NCBI GenBank assembly: GCA_030688115.1
Contig: JAUYIX010000036.1
Span: 1 to 8,609 of the forward strand
Reading direction: 5' to 3'
From: a bacterium
GTDB taxonomy: Bacteria; Patescibacteriota; JAUYIX01
Length of the DNA: 8,609 nucleotides
Shown here piece after piece: positions 1 through 5,798 of this stretch; position 1 is the stretch's first letter; the number at the start of each line of letters is the position of its first letter. The notes beneath the pieces are model-generated. The model was not told the DNA's origin. It was given only the letters and a program-made list of their open reading frames with translations, and ran no database searches. The position numbers and the translations under genes were made by a program.

Positions 1-369
1 AACTACCTCACTCTCGTCGCCAACCGTTAGCGGCTCGCTGTCTTGGTCCTCCTGTATAACCGGCTCAGCGCTCACCCGCCTAAGAGGTCTTGGCTGAATT
101 ACCTCCCCGCTCGGGGTAGCTTTAACGCTAAATCCGGCCCTTGTTGCCAGCAGTTGCCCCGTCTCGTCTCGCGTCACCAATACGACGTTCTTTTTTGCGC
201 GCTCAACGGCACGCTTGAGTAACTTGAGATTAACAATACTCTGCGTGACGACCGCGCCTTTGGGTATCACGACCGTCACATCATCGCTCTCGACAGCACA
301 GATCCTGTCGATAACTGCCGTTATCTCATCGTCAAGATCCAGATACAGGGAGTGTGCTTCGCCAACCAT
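1..369 (-). CDS. IPKGAV-domain protein, N-terminal 123 residues (3' end outside window)
   Basis: The gene starts at the ATG at 369, sharing one base with the upstream stop, and stays open to base 1. The N-terminal domain (about 7-82) alternates strands and helices: LYLDLDDEITAVIDRI, then DVTVVIPKGAVVTQS (30-44), IVNLKLLKRAVERA (45-58), NVVLVTRDETGQLLA (61-75) and AGFSV (78-82). This resembles a conserved Patescibacteria domain that I recall being annotated, probably misleadingly, as baseplate J/gp47 family; in longer homologues it is followed by a linker and a transmembrane/extracellular part. Here residues 91-123 already look like a disordered acidic linker, in agreement. The NVVLVTRDETGQLLA stretch suggests a small Rossmann-like alpha/beta fold. 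It is probably cytoplasmic and works with the FtsA-like protein, given the tight coupling. Function unknown. The coding call is strong although the gene is cut off, because codons and motifs continue cleanly. Confidence 0.85.
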   Translation of the reverse strand, partial: MVGEAHSLYLDLDDEITAVIDRICAVESDDVTVVIPKGAVVTQSIVNLKLLKRAVERAKKNVVLVTRDETGQLLATRAGFSVKATPSGEVIQPRPLRRVSAEPVIQEDQDSEPLTVGDESEVV

Positions 370-1634
370 CAGTTTTGCATTAGTTTAACAGCCCGTCGCA
401 ACAACCCCGACATGACACGCTCTTCCCCCGCATAATCAAGTGCCAAATTTGCTAAACCCATCGGCGTTATATCCTCGCGCCCACGCAAATCCCCGGTGCG
501 ATCAACAATATTGGTCACATCATCAGGCGATACAAACTGGACCGTGGGCGCTTTAGGAAAGGGCAGGCGCTTCCACCAACTACTCTCGGACAAAACCCGT
601 CGCATGTCAGGTAAGTATGATCCTCCCCCGCACAACATAATGCGCGTCGGCAACAAATCCAAATCTTTAAATTCGGACAAAGATAATTCTATGCCGTCCC
701 GCCAAACTTGTGCGTCTTTGCCGATCGCGTTTGTTATCGCTGTTTTGTGTTCGCCCGTTAGTGTGCCGGCGCTGTAGGCCAACTTTTGTTTCTCGGCCTC
801 TTCAAAGGAGCTCCCCGTAACCGTGGCAACACGTTTTGTAAATGCGCGTCCCCCCAGGGCGAACATACGAGTTCCCTCTACGCCTCCGTTGCGCACCACT
901 GCCAGGTCGGTCGTTCCACCTCCAACGTCCATAAAAATTGCGCTGAACTCTCCGGCGTCCTCGAGGCCGGTTGAGCGCGCCACCGCATAGGGCTCAGCCG
1001 CGATTGAAAGTAAATCCAAATTGAGATCACGTGCGATAGTTTGCAGAGCTCCCAGGTGGATCAATGGCGCATAGGCATTAAAAATGCCGATTTTAACGGT
1101 CTTGCCCTGGAACCCAATCGGATTAGTTACTTTATATCCGTCAATCGTCACATCAACGATGGCCGCATTAATCAATTTGACGTCAATCTCAGCAAGTCCG
1201 GTCTCATCGGCCAGCTGTCGCCGCACCTGATCAAATGCCTTCCACTGAACTTTATGCAAAATGTTCTTGAGTTCCGGTAAATCTATGCGGGTCTGTGGCC
1301 GGGCACGCTCATATTTGACGTTAGTGGTCGTGCCCTTAACCAGTTCACCTGCGATCCCTAATATTACTTGATCAGCTTGGATGCCGGCTTGCTGTTCTGC
1401 CTGCTCTAAAGCTGCCGCCGCATTTTTAACTACCCCGGCAATGTCCGAGACCGCTCCTGAGTGCATATCGCCCAGACTTTGCGCTACTCGCCCAACACCA
1501 ATCACTTCACCCTTAACTTGTTCGGGATCAATAGAGAACAGGAGCGCTTTAACGACAGCAGTGCCCACGTCTAAGGCGATCGCGTGTCGACCAGGCCGCT
1601 CCTTTGGCTTGCGTAGGCGGGATAGTAAGGCCAT
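369..1634 (-). CDS. FtsA/PilM-type actin-fold ATPase
   Basis: This 421-residue protein of the actin/Hsp70 superfamily carries the SHS2-type insertion typical of FtsA and PilM. Phosphate-1 is LDVGTAVVKALL at 21-32. The inserted subdomain spans about 115-200 and includes DGYKVTNPIGFQGKTVKI, where V-x-NPIG-x-x-G is a hallmark of FtsA. Phosphate-2 is MDVGGGTTDLAVV at 235-247, and the adenosine loop is MLCGGGSYLPDM at 333-344. A WWKRLPFP stretch at 353-360 and DITPMGLANLALDY at 388-401 follow. The last 14 residues, SGLLRRAVKLMQN, look like a short amphipathic helix, the place and kind of FtsA membrane anchor; MALLSRLRK at the N-terminus could do the same. It therefore probably binds ATP and the inner membrane face. 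No ftsZ is in the window. The next gene shares one base with its stop (TGATG). Canonical divisome FtsA, PilM, or a separate Patescibacteria-type paralogue are all possible; I favour the last or FtsA. Confidence 0.9.
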   Translation of the reverse strand: MALLSRLRKPKERPGRHAIALDVGTAVVKALLFSIDPEQVKGEVIGVGRVAQSLGDMHSGAVSDIAGVVKNAAAALEQAEQQAGIQADQVILGIAGELVKGTTTNVKYERARPQTRIDLPELKNILHKVQWKAFDQVRRQLADETGLAEIDVKLINAAIVDVTIDGYKVTNPIGFQGKTVKIGIFNAYAPLIHLGALQTIARDLNLDLLSIAAEPYAVARSTGLEDAGEFSAIFMDVGGGTTDLAVVRNGGVEGTRMFALGGRAFTKRVATVTGSSFEEAEKQKLAYSAGTLTGEHKTAITNAIGKDAQVWRDGIELSLSEFKDLDLLPTRIMLCGGGSYLPDMRRVLSESSWWKRLPFPKAPTVQFVSPDDVTNIVDRTGDLRGREDITPMGLANLALDYAGEERVMSGLLRRAVKLMQN

Positions 1635-1688
1635 ACCAATTAAGAATAGCTAAAAACGGTGTAATACGCTATCTCAGCTTGTCGCAGC
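1635..1688 (-). other. 54-base spacer between alaS and the FtsA-like gene
   Basis: This is the longest non-coding gap in the window. I see no AG-rich ribosome-binding site close to the FtsA-like start, no convincing -35/-10 pair and no hairpin followed by a T-run. A weak promoter cannot be excluded: TATTAC and TATTCT occur on the minus strand, but without matching -35 boxes. Confidence 0.5.
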
Positions 1689-3482
1689 TCACTGGGCGGC
1701 CTTACGACCTACTACAGCCTTGATACGACGTATTCCGGCAGAACTGGACTTCTCTTTGATTATCTTAAATTGCTGAATCTCAGCCGTATTATGCACATGC
1801 GGCCCCCCGCAAAACTCACGCGAGTAGGCTTGATCGCCCTCCATTACTGAACAAATCTGCACTCTATCGCCGTACTTTTTCTCGAATAGACCGATGGCAC
1901 CCTTGGCCTTAGCCTCATCCGGGGTAACTATCTCGGTTAGCATTGGCAAGTCGAGTTTAATCTTTTGATTTACAATCTCCTCAACTTTTTGCTTTTGCTC
2001 ATCGGTCATTTTTGTTGGATGCGTAAAGTCAAAAGAGAGTTCGTCATCAAAGAGTCGTGAGCCGGCTTGGGTCACGTGCCCGCCCAAAACATCTCGCAGT
2101 GCCTGGTGCAAGAGGTGCGTGGCAGTGTGTGCTTTTTTAACCTCGTCGCCCTGGCCGCCCCCCTTACGCTTGAACTTTTCCATGGCGCCTACGCGCGATA
2201 ATTCCTGGTGCTCTTTGAGAGCTTGCTCAAGACCTCGCTCATCAATCGTAGTGCCTTTTTCGCGAGCGATCTCTCGAGATAATTCTATCGGGAACCCAAA
2301 TGTCTCGTAGATATAAAATATATCGGCTCCAGAGATGACATCTCCGCCGGCAGAAATATTTTCGAAATGCTTGAGGCCTCGTTCAATTGTTTTTCTAAAT
2401 CTTTGTTCCTCATCGATCAAAACATCTTTTATCAGTCCGAGCTGACTACGCAGTTCCGGATAAGCACTCTCGTAAAGATTCACTACGACCTCAGCCAGAT
2501 CTTCCAAACGATGTGTCCGGATCCCCAGTTGGTGCTCGTAATTAACCGCTCTTCTAATCACCCTACGCAGGATATATTCTCTACCACTTTTTCCGGGACG
2601 AACCCCGTCAGCAATCAAAAAGACGGCACCGCGCACATGGTCAGCAATTATTCTGAAGCTTTTTTCGTTTTCTTTGTATTCTTTGTTGCTGAGTTGTTCT
2701 ACCTTTTTGATAATCGGGACAAAAAGATCCGTTTCAAAAATAGTATTCTTGCCCTGTACAACCATCAACAAACGCTCAAACCCAGCTCCCGTATCGATGT
2801 TTTTTGAGGGCAGGGCTGAGAGCGAACCATCCTCGGCACAAAAATACTGCATAAAGACCAGGTTCCAGAGCTCCAAAAAACGGCCGCAATCGCAATTGGG
2901 CCCACACTCATGATCATGCGGTTTTGACGACCGCTCGACACCCAAATCTATATGTATCTCCGAGGAGGGCCCGCAAGGCCCCGACTCGCCGGGTGGACCC
3001 CAAAAGTTTGTGTCGGAGCCAAATCCACGTATATGATCTGCTGGCAAACCAATAGATTTCCAGAGGTCGTGTGCCTCTTTGTCTGGATCAACTCCGCGTT
3101 TTGGTTCTCCCTCAAAATATGTCACCCAAAGCTTATCCGCCGGAAGCTTGAGTACGTTTGTCAGATACTCCCAAGCCCACTTGATCGCCTCGGCCTTAAA
3201 GTAATCTCCGATTGAAAAATTCCCCAGCATCTCAAAAAAAGTAAGGTGTGACGTATCGCCAACCTCCTCAACGTCCACCGTTCTAAAACATTTTTGAGCA
3301 CTGGTGTAACGCTTGTGCGGAGCATCCCTATCACCCGTAAAATACGGGATGAACTGCTGCATTCCCGCGGTCGTCAACAGTACCGTAGGATCATCAGATA
3401 CAAGCGGACTCGAAGGCTGCCGCACGTGCCCGCGCTCCTCAAAAAAACGTATAAATGATTCTCGTAAATCCTTGGACTCCAT
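1689..3482 (-). CDS. alaS: Alanyl-tRNA synthetase, short form lacking C-Ala domain
   Basis: The enzyme charges tRNA-Ala in the cytoplasm and clears mischarged Ser or Gly. The class II catalytic core is clear: TTAGMQQF with motif 1 context at 37-44, RYTSAQKCFRTVD (motif 2 area) at 58-70, FFEMLGNFS at 82-90, GPCGPSSEIH at 168-177, LWNLVFMQYF at 205-214, and NIDTGAGFERLL (motif 3 area) at 228-239. A His/Cys cluster, HDHEC...CDC at 189-199, may bind metal. The editing site is present: HTATH with H452 and H456, then C558 and H562 in CGGPHVH. The protein is 597 residues, against about 870-880 for E. coli AlaRS. The DHHA1/C-Ala domain is absent, and the beta-barrel normally just before HTATH appears reduced to a short Lys/Gly linker (about 435-450). 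The ATG at 3482 fits the family start; a weak AGGG lies upstream. The TGA stop follows GRKAAQ directly, with no sign of a broken C-terminus downstream. Confidence 0.97.
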   Translation of the reverse strand: MESKDLRESFIRFFEERGHVRQPSSPLVSDDPTVLLTTAGMQQFIPYFTGDRDAPHKRYTSAQKCFRTVDVEEVGDTSHLTFFEMLGNFSIGDYFKAEAIKWAWEYLTNVLKLPADKLWVTYFEGEPKRGVDPDKEAHDLWKSIGLPADHIRGFGSDTNFWGPPGESGPCGPSSEIHIDLGVERSSKPHDHECGPNCDCGRFLELWNLVFMQYFCAEDGSLSALPSKNIDTGAGFERLLMVVQGKNTIFETDLFVPIIKKVEQLSNKEYKENEKSFRIIADHVRGAVFLIADGVRPGKSGREYILRRVIRRAVNYEHQLGIRTHRLEDLAEVVVNLYESAYPELRSQLGLIKDVLIDEEQRFRKTIERGLKHFENISAGGDVISGADIFYIYETFGFPIELSREIAREKGTTIDERGLEQALKEHQELSRVGAMEKFKRKGGGQGDEVKKAHTATHLLHQALRDVLGGHVTQAGSRLFDDELSFDFTHPTKMTDEQKQKVEEIVNQKIKLDLPMLTEIVTPDEAKAKGAIGLFEKKYGDRVQICSVMEGDQAYSREFCGGPHVHNTAEIQQFKIIKEKSSSAGIRRIKAVVGRKAAQ

Positions 3483-3501
3483 AGAACCCTAGCCTAGCTG
3501 G

Positions 3502-4410
3502 TTACGCGGCCAATCTCAAATTTGGTAAATTGATTTTATATTTACTGAGCTCGGTGTGGAGTTTGTCTAACTCGCCAATCGGATCATTGCGATCAAGCCG
3601 CGCGCGCTCTACCTTGTCCACTAACTTCTTTAGCTCTTTTAAATTATTGTCCCGTTTTTGCAAACTCACCTTGAGTTCTTGCTGCGCGCGCTTGATCCGC
3701 GATTCTTCAAGCTTAAGTTTTTGCTCGTTGGCTAGCGCATCTTTTTTTGTCCGGTCAAATTCACGTTTTGCGCTGACCGCATCCACACGTAGTTGCTGAC
3801 GATAAGTATCGCGGGCCTTACCAATATCGATTCTCAGTTTAGATTTTTCACCCTTGATCTGCCGCAAGCGATCCTCGTTGGCACGAATAGTTTTACTGTC
3901 GCTCTTAATTTGCGCCTCCAGAGCACTATACTGTTGACCGATCAGCGACTTGATTCGAGTAATAAAATAGTTTGCTTTTGAGCGTGCTTGATAGCTTTTT
4001 TCTTGTCCGCCTTCTTTGGCGGTGTCGCGCGCGCTCTTCTCTCCACCATGCGTGCTGTTGGTAGAAGACGAGCGGCCCGATTGTTCTTCTTCACGTTTTT
4101 CTCGGGAGACGCGAGCAGCATCTGAGCGCTCTCGACGACGTTGTTCGTCTCTATTTTTGCGCTCCTCTCGTGCGGCACGCATGGCCTCGCTGCGCTCTCG
4201 AATAGGCTGATATTTCTCAATACGACTCCTTTGTGATTGAACAAACTTTTCTCGTTGTTGTTCGACCCGCAGTGCATCGGCAACCGCTCGATTATGCTCC
4301 TGCGTAAAGACATCCTCTTTTGTATCGGTCGACTTGTTGCCCAGCGCGGTGTCGCCGACCGTCCGGTCGGCCGGACCACCTGTATCGTCAGCTCGTAGTA
4401 ACCAGATCAT
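3502..4410 (-). CDS. Charged coiled-coil protein, 302 residues, unknown function
   Basis: I do not recognise this protein. It is extremely rich in Arg, Lys, Glu, Gln and Ser and has no cysteine. A first helical stretch at about 35-110 is dominated by RER/REE/RRR runs. A disordered Ser/Gly/Glu segment follows at about 110-140, then a second long helical stretch at about 150-290 with hydrophobic heptad-like spacing (LGQQYSAL, LRQIKGEKSKLRIDI, LKELKKLVDKVERARL). It ends with a short hydrophobic tail, YKINLPNLRLAA. No signal peptide or convincing membrane segment is visible; MIWLL at the start is too short. The ATG at 4410 lies inside mnmA, giving a 23-base overlap; no ATG, GTG or TTG in this frame follows until Met77, so this start is favoured. 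alaS starts 19 bases after the TAA stop. A structural, scaffold or nucleic-acid-binding role is possible, but nothing in the sequence fixes it. Many unrelated coiled coils would score as weak homologues. Confidence 0.85.
   Translation of the reverse strand: MIWLLRADDTGGPADRTVGDTALGNKSTDTKEDVFTQEHNRAVADALRVEQQREKFVQSQRSRIEKYQPIRERSEAMRAAREERKNRDEQRRRERSDAARVSREKREEEQSGRSSSTNSTHGGEKSARDTAKEGGQEKSYQARSKANYFITRIKSLIGQQYSALEAQIKSDSKTIRANEDRLRQIKGEKSKLRIDIGKARDTYRQQLRVDAVSAKREFDRTKKDALANEQKLKLEESRIKRAQQELKVSLQKRDNNLKELKKLVDKVERARLDRNDPIGELDKLHTELSKYKINLPNLRLAA
4361..4376 (-). other. GC-rich hairpin just after the mnmA stop, inside the start of the coiled-coil gene
   Basis: The sequence is a perfect 6-base inverted repeat: GTCCGG, a 4-base loop, then CCGGAC. 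On the transcribed strand it sits about 12 bases downstream of the mnmA TGA and over codons 12-17 of the coiled-coil gene. No U-tract follows, so it is not a standard intrinsic terminator. It could slow ribosomes or polymerase at the overlap, or simply reflect GC-rich codons for Gly-Pro-Ala-Asp-Arg. Confidence 0.35.
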
Positions 4411-5575
4411 TTGCGGGTAGTGTAGCGCATGTTTTGGAATGCCGCACGATGCCGCCCCCCAGCACCTCCGGGCCGTTCATAAGCACCAGAGTCTGGCCGG
4501 AGGCGATCGTCCGTGTCGGTAACAGCGGCGCGACAACCCAGGCCGACCCTTTTTGCCGTATCTGCACCTCAAAGGGCTCTTGTCCGTGCCGACCCCGTGC
4601 CGTGGCATTTTGGCCCTCGCTAGGCGGTCCAGCGACCCAGACAACGTCCATTAAAGTAATCTCAGCGGCAAACAAGCGCCGGTCGTGTGCATTGGATGTC
4701 ACCGTAATGGTGTTGCCGGCAATATCCTTATTGACCACGTAGTAGGGCGCCCCAAATGCTCCTAAACCTCTACGCTGTCCGATCGTAACCGTCGCAACAC
4801 TCTCATGGGTCGCCAAATGTTTCCCGGTTGTGTCGCGTACGGCTGCGACCCGTGGACCAACCCTCTGCTTAATAAACTCAGCCACCCCACCCTTGGGAAC
4901 AAAACAAATCTCCTGTGAGTCATGCTTGGAGGCGGTCGGCAAGCCCAATGATCGTGCTAAGGCGCGCACCTCTGGTTTAGTCATACCTCCAACCGGAAAA
5001 AGCAACTTGCCCAGCACTCTTTGGGGCACACGATACAAAAAGTAGCTCTGGTCTTTGTGTGCGTCAGCTCCGACATACAGCCGGTGGCCCACTCGCTCAC
5101 CATTAGTCCTCTTATTAAATTCTGTGCCAAGATGCGTGCCCCTCCACGAGTCAACATGATCGCGTATTGCGTAGTGACCGGTCGCTAGATAATCCGCATT
5201 GTACGCCGTTACGGCACGGTCGAACATCATACCAAACCGTATATCCGTATTGCAGATCACACACGGGTTTGGGGTTCGGCCAGCGGCATATTCTGAGACA
5301 AAATTTTTGACGACGCGCTCCTTAAACTCAGCGGCGATGTTTGCCTTAAACAACGGGATTTGCAATTGATCCGCGACACGTTGGGCATCACGATAAGCCT
5401 CGAGCGTACAGCAGTTGTTCTCCCAGCCTTTACCCTGTTTGGGCTCCGGAGACCATAGCTCATAAAAAATTGCTGCGACGTCAAAGCCCTCCCGCACAAG
5501 TAGCGCGGCTGCAACCGAACTGTCGACTCCTCCCGACAGAGCTACCAGGACACGGGGTCGCTTTTGTTGGGTCAT
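4388..5575 (-). CDS. mnmA: tRNA-specific 2-thiouridylase MnmA
   Basis: MnmA adenylates and then thiolates U34 at the wobble position of tRNAs for Lys, Glu and Gln in the cytoplasm, taking sulfur from a persulfide carrier. The PP-loop SGGVDSS is at 14-20. GRTPNPCVICN at 99-109 holds the catalytic cysteine, which aligns with E. coli Cys102 and is C108 here; C105 is the extra Cys common in NPCxxCN-type enzymes. ATGHYA is at 131-136, KDQSYFL at 174-180 and PVGGMTKPEVR at 194-204. DSQEICF at 219-225 carries the second catalytic cysteine, C224. IGQRRGLG at 265-272 begins the central domain, and a C-terminal beta-barrel follows. At 395 residues it is slightly longer than the usual roughly 360-370, partly through an insert at about 141-165. 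The CC pair at 55-56 replaces the single Cys found near there in E. coli; I associate this with Patescibacteria. The start overlaps the preceding small membrane-protein gene by 4 bases. The stop TGA lies 23 bases inside the next gene. Confidence 0.97.
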   Translation of the reverse strand: MTQQKRPRVLVALSGGVDSSVAAALLVREGFDVAAIFYELWSPEPKQGKGWENNCCTLEAYRDAQRVADQLQIPLFKANIAAEFKERVVKNFVSEYAAGRTPNPCVICNTDIRFGMMFDRAVTAYNADYLATGHYAIRDHVDSWRGTHLGTEFNKRTNGERVGHRLYVGADAHKDQSYFLYRVPQRVLGKLLFPVGGMTKPEVRALARSLGLPTASKHDSQEICFVPKGGVAEFIKQRVGPRVAAVRDTTGKHLATHESVATVTIGQRRGLGAFGAPYYVVNKDIAGNTITVTSNAHDRRLFAAEITLMDVVWVAGPPSEGQNATARGRHGQEPFEVQIRQKGSAWVVAPLLPTRTIASGQTLVLMNGPEVLGGGIVRHSKTCATLPANDLVTTS

Positions 5576-5796
5576 AGTGCGATGGCAAGTAATCCTAAGC
5601 CGCTATACAAAATCGCTAGACCAATGCTCAGCCAAAAAAGAAAAATATTGGTCATGTCAACAAGTTTGCCGGTAATTCCAATGGCTAAAAAAATGACCGA
5701 GGTAGAAAACCCAATGGCAGGGTTGTGTGTGACCACACCAATGATGTTGACACCAAGAACGATCAGACTTGCGATGATAAATAAAAATGTAGCCAT
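5572..5796 (-). CDS. Small hydrophobic membrane protein, 74 residues, unknown function
   Basis: I do not recognise the family. The protein is almost wholly hydrophobic, with likely membrane helices at about 3-23 and 51-73 and a third, weaker one at about 28-46. The short polar breaks are THNP (23-26) and GKLVDMTN (43-50). It has no signal-peptidase site, cysteine or charged cluster. The start lies 2 bases after the ATPase stop, and the stop TGA overlaps the mnmA start as ATGA, so it is embedded in the operon, which argues that it is real. Its position directly after the translocation ATPase suggests a membrane component of that module. A pilin-like VirB2/TrbC role crossed my mind because those are also small two-helix proteins, but VirB2-type pilins carry a cleaved leader and this protein does not show one, so I do not assert it. 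Confidence 0.8.
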   Translation of the reverse strand: MATFLFIIASLIVLGVNIIGVVTHNPAIGFSTSVIFLAIGITGKLVDMTNIFLFWLSIGLAILYSGLGLLAIAL

Positions 5797-5798
5797 GA

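Noticed and set aside
369..1634. Calling the actin-fold protein PilM outright.
   Set aside because: No PilN/PilO genes follow, and the NPIG-x-x-G insert and terminal helix fit FtsA at least as well, so the name is left open.
1635..1700. A possible terminator after alaS: AGCT...AGCT inverted repeat on the minus strand.
   Set aside because: The stem is only about 4 bases and is not followed directly by a T-run.
2367..2913. Plus-strand open frames across alaS, one of 146 codons.
   Set aside because: They lie opposite a strongly conserved alaS, show no recognisable motif, and mirror its codons.
3942..4379. A 145-codon minus-strand frame overlapping the coiled-coil gene in another frame.
   Set aside because: It is Arg/Lys/Ser noise created by the repetitive charged codons of the main frame, has no motifs, and is shorter than the frame that fits the gene spacing.
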